48,648 nt of DNA. Source: JALOAP01 sp964632355 (GTDB lineage: Bacteria; Chloroflexota; Dehalococcoidia; Tepidiformales; Tepidiformaceae). Below, piece by piece: positions 8,310 to 14,559 of this stretch. The position numbers and the translations under genes were made by a program. Under the pieces are notes generated by a model. The model worked only from the letters and a program-made list of their open reading frames with translations. It was not told the origin of the DNA and did no database searches. The stretch spans positions 1 to 48,648 of the forward strand of contig CAZWBW010000008.1 of assembly GCA_964632355.1 (NCBI GenBank), read 5' to 3'. Numbering within the stretch: position 1 is the first letter of the stretch; every line of letters starts with the position of its first letter.

Positions 8310-9230
8310 TTACACCCCGGACTTCGCGAGCTCAGAGAGCAGCTTCCGGGTTCGGTGGGCGGCACCAGGGTCTTCGCGGACGCGGAAGACGGATGCGTGG
8401 AGGTCGGTGACGCCAATCTCGGCGAGCTGGCGGAGCTGGCGAACGACCTCGTCTTCGTTCCCGACGATGGCGATATCGGCAGGATTCGCGGCGCCTTCAA
8501 CGTCGAGGACGGCGCGGTAGGACGGGAGCTGGCCGTAGACCTGGAAGACGTGCGCGGCCGACTCGCGGGCTGCTTCTACGTTGTTGGTGACGGCGACAGG
8601 GAAGCCCGAGACGATGCGAGGCTCGGGCCGGCCGGCTTCAGCAGCAGCAGTGCGGATGGTGGGGATGGCGGTTTCGGCGAGGTACTTCGGACCACCCATC
8701 CATGTCGCGGTGCCATCGGCCATGCGTCCGGCGAGTTTGAGCATCTGGGGCCCGAGCGCGGCGACTACGAGCGAGGGCTTCGTGGCGCCCGGGACATCGA
8801 GCCTTGCGTTGACCCGGTATTCCTCGCCGCGGAACGACGCGGATTCGCCGGCGAGCAAGGGGTTCAGCACGGACAGGTATTCGCGCATGTGGCGGATCGG
8901 CTTCGAATAGTCGAGGCCGAACATGTCTTCTATCACGACCTTATGGCTGAGGCCGATGCCAAGCGTAAAGCGGCCGGGCCCGGCGGCAGCGGAGGTCGTG
9001 AGCGCCTGCTGGGCGATCGCGACCGGGTGCCGGGGATAGGTAGGGACGACGAAGGTGCCGATTTCGATGCTTTCGGTGACCCGCGCGCCGAGGGCCGAGA
9101 GGGTAATGGCGTCGAAGCCGAAGATGTTCGAGAGCCACGCCGACTGGAAGCCGTCGGCTTCGGCTCTGCGGAAGTTCTCGAGGGTCTCGTCGAGGTTCGC
9201 GCCAACTTCAATACCGATTCCGATTCGCAT
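8310..9230 (-). CDS. LLM class flavin-dependent oxidoreductase (probably F420-dependent)
   Basis: A 306-residue luciferase-like TIM-barrel oxidoreductase. It begins MRIGIGIEVG and has GFQSAWLSNIFGFDAIT, ESIEIGTFVVPTYPRHP and GRFTLGIGLSH, the arrangement seen in actinobacterial F420-dependent members. The ATG at 9228-9230 has GGAG 7 nt upstream; an in-frame start eight codons further up lacks this. It is not closely similar to the luciferase-like protein at 6654-7847, so this is not a recent duplication. The DUF4342-like gene follows on the same strand. Cofactor choice is inferred from the subfamily, and the substrate is unknown. Confidence 0.86.
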   Translation of the reverse strand: MRIGIGIEVGANLDETLENFRRAEADGFQSAWLSNIFGFDAITLSALGARVTESIEIGTFVVPTYPRHPVAIAQQALTTSAAAGPGRFTLGIGLSHKVVIEDMFGLDYSKPIRHMREYLSVLNPLLAGESASFRGEEYRVNARLDVPGATKPSLVVAALGPQMLKLAGRMADGTATWMGGPKYLAETAIPTIRTAAAEAGRPEPRIVSGFPVAVTNNVEAARESAAHVFQVYGQLPSYRAVLDVEGAANPADIAIVGNEDEVVRQLRQLAEIGVTDLHASVFRVREDPGAAHRTRKLLSELAKSGV

Positions 9231-9335
9231 TACTGCACTCCAGCCTGTCCGCAAGTTCGCTCTCCACTTTCCGAGTGGCAGTCACTGTAGCAGCTTCGGG
9301 AGGTGATCCGCTGGTTGCTTGTGGACGGTGGCGGG

Positions 9336-9341
9336 TAGACT
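9336..9341 (+). promoter_or_regulatory. -10 element (TAGACT) of a predicted leaderless promoter
   Basis: TAGACT ends 6 nt before the GTG start of the alpha/beta hydrolase, and no Shine-Dalgarno sequence is present. A possible weak -35 is TTGCTT at 9315-9320, with a 15-nt spacer. Confidence 0.55.
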
Positions 9342-9347
9342 CGGCGC

Positions 9348-10133
9348 GTGCCATACGCCGAGGTGAACGGGGCCCGCCTGTACTACGAACGACACGGCGA
9401 CGGGCCGGATCTGCTTTTTCTGCATGGCGCCGGGGGAAACCACCTGTCGTGGTGGCAACAGCTGCCGGTGTTCGCGAAGGCCTACCGGTGCACGGTGTTC
9501 GATGCGCGCGGCTGGGGGCTCTCGAAGGGCCGGCTGGCCGTGGGCAGGTACGTCCTGGGCACCGACGCAGTCGCGCTCATGGAGCGGCTGGGGATCGAGC
9601 GGGCGCACATCGTGGCGCAATCGATGGGCGGCCGTGCGGTCGCCGGGATCGCGCGGCTGGCGCCGGAACGGATCCGATCGCTGGTGCTGTGCGGGACGAC
9701 TGCCGGCGCGACGAACGACCGGATTCGCGAATTGCAGGACGAGCTCCGGGACGCGCGCGGGGACGGTGGGCTGCGCGAACATGCGCTGGCGCCATCGTTC
9801 GAGGCCGAACAGCCAGCGCTGGCGATGCTGTACCGGCAGATCAACGCGCTGAACCCGCCCCGGCCGCGGGGATTCCTCGGCCGGCCGCCGGCGAACTATC
9901 GCGGCAGCATGCACCCGGTGCTTTCACGGCTGGGCGTGCCGGTGCTGTACCTGGTGGGCGAGCACGACATGATCACGTCGCCGGAAATGGTGCGGGAGGC
10001 GGCGAACCTGGTCCCGGGTTCGCTGTACCGCGTGCTGCCGGGTGCAGGGCACTCGGCATACTTCGAGCGCGCGGACGAATGGAACCGGATCGTGTGGGAT
10101 TTCCTGGCCCGGGCGGAGCAGGCGGAACGCTAA
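9348..10133 (+). CDS. Alpha/beta-fold hydrolase
   Basis: A 261-residue cytoplasmic hydrolase with a full catalytic triad: nucleophile Ser92 in VAQSMGG, Asp207 in VGEHDMI and His235 in GAGHSAYFE. The oxyanion-hole region FLHGAGG (24-30) is also present. The lid is short, and the overall pattern resembles 3-oxoadipate enol-lactonase or esterase relatives, but specificity cannot be assigned. The start is GTG at 9348; it has no ribosome site but sits 6 nt after a -10 box, so the mRNA is probably leaderless. It stands alone on the plus strand, divergent from the LLM oxidoreductase. Confidence 0.87.
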   Translation: MPYAEVNGARLYYERHGDGPDLLFLHGAGGNHLSWWQQLPVFAKAYRCTVFDARGWGLSKGRLAVGRYVLGTDAVALMERLGIERAHIVAQSMGGRAVAGIARLAPERIRSLVLCGTTAGATNDRIRELQDELRDARGDGGLREHALAPSFEAEQPALAMLYRQINALNPPRPRGFLGRPPANYRGSMHPVLSRLGVPVLYLVGEHDMITSPEMVREAANLVPGSLYRVLPGAGHSAYFERADEWNRIVWDFLARAEQAER

Positions 10134-10160
10134 CGAGTTGCTCGCGGGCGGGCGACGCGT

Positions 10161-10166
10161 TATTGT
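10161..10166 (+). promoter_or_regulatory. -10 element (TATTGT) of a predicted near-leaderless promoter
   Basis: TATTGT ends 9 nt before the ATG of the small Pro/Thr-rich protein, predicting a 5' leader of about 2-3 nt. There is no Shine-Dalgarno sequence. Confidence 0.4.
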
Positions 10167-10175
10167 CTAGCCGTT

Positions 10176-10514
10176 ATGGCTACTATTTGGGAGCGGTTGC
10201 GATCCCGCACTCGTGCGGTCCTCTCGCAGGAGAAAGACGACGAGGGCTGGGTCCGGCCGAGTAACGCTGTGACACGAAGTATCTACGAGCCGCTCGAAGC
10301 CGCGATGTCGGTCCCCGCCGAGGCTGTTGCGCCCCCGCCAGCGATGCAGCCCGCGACTTCGAGCCCAGCACCGACGCCCACGACCTCGACCGTGGCGCCG
10401 GAGGCGACGATGGCCACACACCCGCCGGTGGCCGAACCGCAGAGCGAAGCAGCGAACGCCGAGAACACCACGCCTGCGAGGGAGGAGCAGGTAACGACCG
10501 GCCGCGCTGCGTGA
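10176..10514 (+). CDS. Small hypothetical protein with Pro/Ala/Thr-rich tail
   Basis: A 112-residue protein with no recognised domain. Residues 1-45 look structured (MATIWERLRSRTRAVLS, then EGWVRPSNAVTRSIYEPLE); the remaining 65 residues are low complexity, dominated by Pro, Ala, Thr and Glu. There is no signal peptide or membrane segment. Coding is supported by the ATG placed just after a -10-like TATTGT and by the compact gap to the FmdB gene, but codon bias in GC-rich DNA could produce such a frame by chance. The disordered tail is similar in composition to that of the DUF4342-like protein. The function is unknown. Confidence 0.5.
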   Translation: MATIWERLRSRTRAVLSQEKDDEGWVRPSNAVTRSIYEPLEAAMSVPAEAVAPPPAMQPATSSPAPTPTTSTVAPEATMATHPPVAEPQSEAANAENTTPAREEQVTTGRAA

Positions 10515-10520
10515 TACGGC

Positions 10521-10526
10521 TATACT
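10521..10526 (+). promoter_or_regulatory. -10 element (TATACT) of a predicted leaderless promoter
   Basis: TATACT ends 6 nt before the FmdB start codon, placing the transcription start on the ATG itself. This is the closest match to the TATAAT consensus among the leaderless set in this window. Confidence 0.62.
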
Positions 10527-10532
10527 TCGGGC

Positions 10533-10760
10533 ATGGCCATCTACGAGTACTACTGCCCGACCTGCAAGGAGAGATTCGAGGAGCGGCGCCCGATGTCGCA
10601 GGCGACCGCTCCCGCCCGCTGCCGTGAGGGCCACACCGCCGAACGGACGCTCTCGATGTTCGCCGCGCCGCGAGGGGCCGCGACGGACACGGTCGAGGTC
10701 GGCGGTGGCGGTGGGTGCTGCGGCGGCGGTGGCTGCGCCTGTGCAGCGAACCTGAACTAG
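10533..10760 (+). CDS. FmdB family zinc-ribbon protein
   Basis: A 75-residue protein with the FmdB/CxxC_CXXC_SSSS regulatory domain at residues 1-43: it opens MAIYEYYCPTC, and the second half of the zinc site is CREGH in place of the usual CxxC, so the fourth ligand may be His. The C-terminal tail is rich in Gly and Cys (GGGGGCCGGGGCACA), giving four extra cysteines. FmdB proteins were named for a formamide-induced amidase operon and are thought to be regulators, but most have no known target. The start is well set by the start codon 6 nt after TATACT. Its stop overlaps the end of the convergent DUF1461 gene by 4 nt. Confidence 0.85.
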   Translation: MAIYEYYCPTCKERFEERRPMSQATAPARCREGHTAERTLSMFAAPRGAATDTVEVGGGGGCCGGGGCACAANLN

Positions 10761-11539
10761 TCCTCGGGCCCGGGCTGAGACACGGGTTCGGGCGCGGGCC
10801 GGAGCCGCTCGATGCGCTCCGGCTCCTGTTCGCTGCGCTGCGCGGCGGCGTTCGCGGACTGGCGTGAGGCGAGCAGGTAGGCCGTCGCCAGGATGACGAT
10901 GGCTGTGGCCTCGGCGAAGGTCATGATCCCGATGATGTAGGTGGTTTCCTCCCAGAACGGTTCGGGGAACATCTGGATGAGGCGATCGGTGTCGGGATCG
11001 AGCTGCCAGAGGTCGTTCCGGAACAGGATCTCGTGGAAGGTGGTCCAGGCCTGGTCGAAGCCGGCGACGGCGAACGCGCCGATTGCGCCCGTGACGAGGA
11101 CACCGAGGCCCACGCCGAGAAGCGAGAGGCGCGCGAGGCTTCGGAGCGGACGTTCGCCGGCCCAGAGATAGACGCCGACGATGTAGGTGAGGACGTAGGC
11201 AAGGGTGATTTCGTTGATGCGGAACACAACGCGCATCACTTGCTTAACGTCCTGCATGTGCTGGGTTTCGCGGCTGTTGAAGAGCGACTCCTCTTCGCCG
11301 GCGTGCGTCACGAGGATGCGAAGGGTTTCGGTGTCGTTTTCGAAGTAATCGATGATCTCGCGGGCGGCGCGATCGAGCTCTTCGAGAGGGAGGCCGGTGG
11401 CTTCGTCGGCGTTGAATTCACGGAATCCACGCTCGTAGAAGCGCACCTCCCCGGCGAAGAACCGCACGTTGGAGGTGACGAGCAGCAGCGGGATGGCGAC
11501 GACGAAGAGCGCGGCGCCCAGGCGTGAAAGGACGGTCAT
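10757..11539 (-). CDS. DUF1461/TIGR01906 family integral membrane protein
   Basis: A 260-residue membrane protein. Hydrophobic segments lie at about 6-24, 108-127, 136-160 and 199-222, with a large loop (25-105) predicted outside. Family signatures are clear: SLFNSRETQHMQDVKQV in the loop, then FHEILFRNDLWQLDPDTD and MFPEPFWEE. No activity is known for DUF1461. The ending is a charged, Pro-rich tail. No Shine-Dalgarno sequence precedes the ATG. It is divergent from the acyl-CoA synthetase gene and convergent with FmdB. Confidence 0.85.
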   Translation of the reverse strand: MTVLSRLGAALFVVAIPLLLVTSNVRFFAGEVRFYERGFREFNADEATGLPLEELDRAAREIIDYFENDTETLRILVTHAGEEESLFNSRETQHMQDVKQVMRVVFRINEITLAYVLTYIVGVYLWAGERPLRSLARLSLLGVGLGVLVTGAIGAFAVAGFDQAWTTFHEILFRNDLWQLDPDTDRLIQMFPEPFWEETTYIIGIMTFAEATAIVILATAYLLASRQSANAAAQRSEQEPERIERLRPAPEPVSQPGPED

Positions 11540-11689
11540 CGGAGGTTGGCCGCCTTCAGTGACGGTGTGGTCATCGTGGAACCGGTGGCGTGGAGTGTCA
11601 AACGCGGGAACGAGTGCTTAAGGTCTGTGCCTGCTAGGCTTTTTCTATATGAAGACACTGGTACCGCGCCTGGCGGAGGAGACTGTTTC

Positions 11690-13129
11690 GTGACTGCACT
11701 GGCCGAATCGACGCCCGAACTCGACTTCATATTCCACCCGCGGTCGATCGCGATTGCGGGTGTTTCTGCGAAGGAAGGGGCTGCGTTCGGCGGCGGCGGG
11801 TTCGTGACGTCGCTCCAGGAAATCGGGTTTCGCGGTCCCATCTATCTCATCCACCCCACGGCGCCTGCGATCCGTGGCCTGAAATGCTATCCGCGGCTGA
11901 CTGATGTCCCGGACGACGTAGATTATGTCATCTCTTCCGTCCCGGCGCGCTTCGTGCCCCAGCTGCTCGAAGACTGCATCGCCAAGAACGTGAAGGTCCT
12001 GCACCTGTTCACCGCAGGGTTCACGGAAACGGGCGACGAGGAACGGGCGAAGATGGAGCAGGCCGTCGTCGCGCGGGCGCGGGAGGCGGGCATCCGCATC
12101 ATCGGGCCGAACTGCATGGGCCTGTACGTCCCGGAATCGAGGCTGGCGATGATGCAGGGCCAGATCCCCGAACCGGGCCCGGTGGGCATGGTGTCGCAGT
12201 CGGGCATGAACGCGGGCGAGTTCGTGCGATACGCACTGCCGCGCGGCGTCCGCTGCTCGAAGGTGATCAGCTTCGGGAACGGCTCGGACCTGAAGGCGGC
12301 GGACTTCTTCGAGTACCTGGCGGACGACCCGAAGACCGAGATCATCGTCGCATACCTGGAGGGCATCCAGGACGGGCCGCGGCTGGCTCGGGCGATTCGG
12401 CACGCGGGTGCGAAGAAGCCGATGGCGATCCTGAAGAGCGGTCGCACAGAGGCCGGTTCGCGGGCAGCGAACTCGCACACGGCGTCGCTGGCGGGGTCGC
12501 TGCAGGTGTTCGATGGCCTGTGCAAGCAGGCGGGTGCGCTGCGGGTCGAGAGCCTCGAGGAGCTGGTAGACGTCGCGGTGACGTTCCAGTTCGTCAAGCG
12601 GCTCAAGGGGCCGAATGTCGTCGTAATCGGCGGTGGCGGCGGCGCCAGCGTGCTTGCCGCGGACGACCTGGCGGCTGCCGGGCTACAGGTCCCGCCACTG
12701 CTGCCGGAAACGCAGGAGGCGCTCGCCAAGGTGACCCACGAGGCGGGCACCAGCATCCGGAACCCGATCGACACCACGAGCCTGTGGGAGGACGAGGGGT
12801 TCGAGGCGAGCATGCGGGCCTGCGTCGAGGCTCCGAACGCGGACGTTGTGCTGATGCACACGGCGTTTGGGATGGGGCCATCGGCGCGCATCGGCGACCC
12901 GTACCGGCGGGTGCGGAAGCAGGCGGAATCGCTCGGGCGGCTGCAGGAGGAGTCGGGCAAGCCGATCGTGGTGGCGGTGCGTGAGCCCACGACGGAAGAG
13001 GGCTTCGAGCAGACGGGACAGTTCCTGGAGCTGTGCTACCGGAACGGGATCGCGACGTACCCGAGCATTGCGCGCGCGGCGCGGGCGCTCGGGCGGCTCA
13101 TCGAATGGCAGACGATGCACGAGGCGTAG
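11690..13129 (+). CDS. NDP-forming acyl-CoA synthetase, alpha-type (CoA-binding and ligase-CoA domains only)
   Basis: A 479-residue protein of the ADP-forming acyl-CoA synthetase superfamily. Order of domains: CoA-binding Rossmann (about 10-140, HPRSIAIAGVSAKEG), a succinyl-CoA-synthetase-like domain with GPVGMVSQSG and the phospho-His site NSHTASLAG (His263), and a third ligase-CoA-like domain (310-479). The ATP-grasp beta subunit that normally supplies nucleotide is absent, so it needs a partner encoded elsewhere or has another role. The start GTG at 11690 has GGAGGA 9 nt upstream. A TAGGCT box at 11635-11640 may be the -10 of a short-leadered mRNA. The substrate is unknown; an acetyl, propionyl or aryl acid is plausible. 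Confidence 0.82.
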   Translation: MTALAESTPELDFIFHPRSIAIAGVSAKEGAAFGGGGFVTSLQEIGFRGPIYLIHPTAPAIRGLKCYPRLTDVPDDVDYVISSVPARFVPQLLEDCIAKNVKVLHLFTAGFTETGDEERAKMEQAVVARAREAGIRIIGPNCMGLYVPESRLAMMQGQIPEPGPVGMVSQSGMNAGEFVRYALPRGVRCSKVISFGNGSDLKAADFFEYLADDPKTEIIVAYLEGIQDGPRLARAIRHAGAKKPMAILKSGRTEAGSRAANSHTASLAGSLQVFDGLCKQAGALRVESLEELVDVAVTFQFVKRLKGPNVVVIGGGGGASVLAADDLAAAGLQVPPLLPETQEALAKVTHEAGTSIRNPIDTTSLWEDEGFEASMRACVEAPNADVVLMHTAFGMGPSARIGDPYRRVRKQAESLGRLQEESGKPIVVAVREPTTEEGFEQTGQFLELCYRNGIATYPSIARAARALGRLIEWQTMHEA

Positions 13130-13160
13130 TAGCGAGCTCGCCGCGAACTCGCAGAAGTGG

Positions 13161-13188
13161 CGTTGGCCCGCGGTTTGCCCGGCCAACG
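13161..13188 (+). terminator. Hairpin downstream of the acyl-CoA synthetase
   Basis: An 8-bp perfect stem (CGTTGGCC with GGCCAACG) with a 12-nt loop, followed by AAAACC rather than T residues. It is a weak terminator or mRNA 3' stabiliser just before the stronger one at 13211. Confidence 0.4.
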
Positions 13189-13210
13189 AAAACCAACGAA
13201 CCCAAACATC

Positions 13211-13240
13211 AACCCGCCCCGGGGGGCCGGGTGATTTTTT
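13211..13240 (+). terminator. Rho-independent terminator
   Basis: A GC-only stem (ACCCG plus CCC pairing with GGG and CGGGT) with a small loop and one bulge, followed by GATTTTTT. It closes the acyl-CoA synthetase transcript. Confidence 0.75.
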
Positions 13241-13451
13241 CGTGGTGCCCATGAAAGCCCTTCCCAGGGGCGGGACCACCTTCGGCTACCGGCGATCCGG
13301 GGTGGTCCGGCCGCGATGTAGGGGCTTGGGCCGAAGGGTCAGAGAGCGGGTTCGCCACCGGGTCGTCGGTGCGTTGAACGAAGGTCCACGTGGCACCGCG
13401 GATGTGCCAGAAGCTGGACGGGTCGGCAAAGTGGCGCTCCACCCGTGGGAC

Positions 13452-13491
13452 GAACGGACGGTCGACCGGCCGTTCCGCTGCCGAACGGCCG
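13452..13491. repeat. Overlapping, mutually exclusive inverted repeats built on GAACGG
   Basis: GAACGG at 13452, CCGTTC at 13470 and GAACGG at 13483 share arms. The left pair forms a 24-nt near-palindrome centred on GTCGAC (one mismatch). The right pair forms a 9-bp stem, CGGCCGTTC with GAACGGCCG, with a 7-nt loop. The centre arm can pair only one way at a time. Confidence 0.6.
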
Positions 13492-13543
13492 TCCCCAGGC
13501 CACATGGACTTTCCCGGTGTACGACATGACCACCTGTCGTTTT

Positions 13544-13573
13544 CGAAGCTGCGGAGGCCTCCGCGAAGCTTCG
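13544..13573. repeat. Imperfect inverted repeat (hairpin)
   Basis: CGAAGCTGCGGAGG faces CCTCCGCGAAGCTTCG with a two-base bulge, giving a stem of about 13 bp with almost no loop. It sits just upstream of the AT-rich likely cox promoter and could be an operator or a terminator. Confidence 0.5.
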
Positions 13574-13578
13574 CCGGC

Positions 13579-13611
13579 TTGCCTTATTTGCGCGTTTTCG
13601 ATAGCTATCAT
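13579..13611 (+). promoter_or_regulatory. Candidate promoter of the cytochrome oxidase operon
   Basis: TTGCCT at 13579-13584 is followed after 17 nt by TAGCTA (13602-13607), or after 21 nt by TATCAT (13606-13611). The 10-nt palindrome GATAGCTATC overlaps the -10. This is the only AT-rich stretch upstream of the operon; the leader would be about 180 nt. Confidence 0.4.
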
Positions 13612-13663
13612 TCACGCCGCGCAGGGGATTTCGAGCCCGTCGGCGACCCCTCTCTGCTGAAAG

Positions 13664-13696
13664 GACCAATGGGGAAGGAAGGGGGGCCCATTGGTC
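13664..13696 (+). repeat. Hairpin in the cox leader
   Basis: A perfect 10-bp stem (GACCAATGGG with CCCATTGGTC) with a 13-nt purine loop, about 100 nt before the coxB start. It could be an attenuator or an mRNA stabiliser. It is followed by TGTTCTCC, a poor terminator tail. Confidence 0.55.
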
Positions 13697-13794
13697 TGTT
13701 CTCCATAGCTCCGGTCCGACCAATTCTCGAAAGCACATGCGTCCTGTAACCGATATGGACGTGGTCCTTGCCTGGCGCGGATGAGAGGGGGCCG

Positions 13795-14559
13795 GTGAAG
13801 AAACACTTCATAGCAGCAGCGTTTTTCTGGGTTGTGCTCACGGCACTTGGGGAACTGCTGGTCTTCGCAGACATGTTCCCAACAGTCGGGGCAGAAGAGG
13901 CGAATCACTTCGACCGCATCTTCCGGATCCTGATGGCGATGGGCATGCCCGTCCTTACGTTCGTCTTCGCCGTGGTCGGGTACTCGTTCTTCGAGTTCCG
14001 GGCACGGAAGAACGACGACCAGGAGGATGGCCCGCCGATTTACGGCCACGGCGCGATTCCGCGGGTGTGGCTCGGAATCACGGGCGGGCTTGCGGTCCTG
14101 ACGATGATCTTCCCCGGCCTCACGGGCCTGGCGGAGCTGCAGTCGGACCGGGGCGGCTACGGCTGGGGCGATACGGAAGGCGAGCTCCTGGTAAAGGTGG
14201 AGGCCTTCCGGTACTCCTGGGCATTTGAGTACCCGGAATCGGGGGTGGAGATCCTCGGTACGGGGAAGGAACTGGTTCTCCCGGTCGACACGCGGGTGAA
14301 GTTCGAGGTTTCGTCGCTCGACGTGGTGCACTCGTTCTGGATCCCGGCGTTCCGCATGAAGATCGACGCCATCCCGGGCCGCACGACCTTCATGACGGTG
14401 ACGCCCACGAAGACGGGGAGTTATGACGAGGACCAGTCGTTCCGGGTTCAGTGCGCGGAACTGTGTGGGATGGACCATTCGGTGATGTCGTTCCCGGTGC
14501 GGATTGTGGAGCGCGATGAGTTCGACGCGTGGATCGCGAGCCAGAAGGAGGATCGGTAG
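13795..14559 (+). CDS. coxB: Cytochrome c oxidase subunit II
   Basis: A 254-residue subunit carrying the CuA centre that accepts electrons from cytochrome c or a cupredoxin outside the membrane. The copper ligands are all present: His179 in VVHSFWIPAFRMK, and Cys220, Cys224, His228 and Met231 in CAELCGMDHSVM. Three hydrophobic segments (about 5-25, 45-66 and 92-112) precede the cupredoxin domain, one more than usual. There is no fused haem c domain. The GTG start (VKKHF) follows GAGAGGGGG closely; a TTG nine codons upstream is less likely. It is first in a tightly packed cox operon, its stop directly abutting the coxA start. Confidence 0.93.
   Translation: MKKHFIAAAFFWVVLTALGELLVFADMFPTVGAEEANHFDRIFRILMAMGMPVLTFVFAVVGYSFFEFRARKNDDQEDGPPIYGHGAIPRVWLGITGGLAVLTMIFPGLTGLAELQSDRGGYGWGDTEGELLVKVEAFRYSWAFEYPESGVEILGTGKELVLPVDTRVKFEVSSLDVVHSFWIPAFRMKIDAIPGRTTFMTVTPTKTGSYDEDQSFRVQCAELCGMDHSVMSFPVRIVERDEFDAWIASQKEDR

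Larger units (their letters stand above)
13130..13794. other. 665-nt intergenic region rich in inverted repeats, upstream of the cox operon
   Basis: I find no convincing protein gene here. The first 110 nt hold terminators for the acyl-CoA synthetase. The rest carries at least four hairpin-capable repeats: 13273-13280 with 13301-13308, 13452-13475 overlapping 13467-13491, 13544-13573, and 13664-13696. A stretch at 13579-13620 is more AT-rich and may contain the cox promoter. The segment could be a structured leader, a small RNA, or a decayed gene. Confidence 0.6.

Noticed and set aside
6654..9230. The two LLM oxidoreductases as a recent tandem duplication
   Set aside because: They are on opposite strands, differ by about 90 residues in length and share only superfamily motifs.
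13286..13749. Open frames on both strands in the pre-cox gap (about 120-150 codons)
   Set aside because: They are Arg/Pro/Ser-rich, overlap hairpins, lack ribosome sites and show no recognisable domain.
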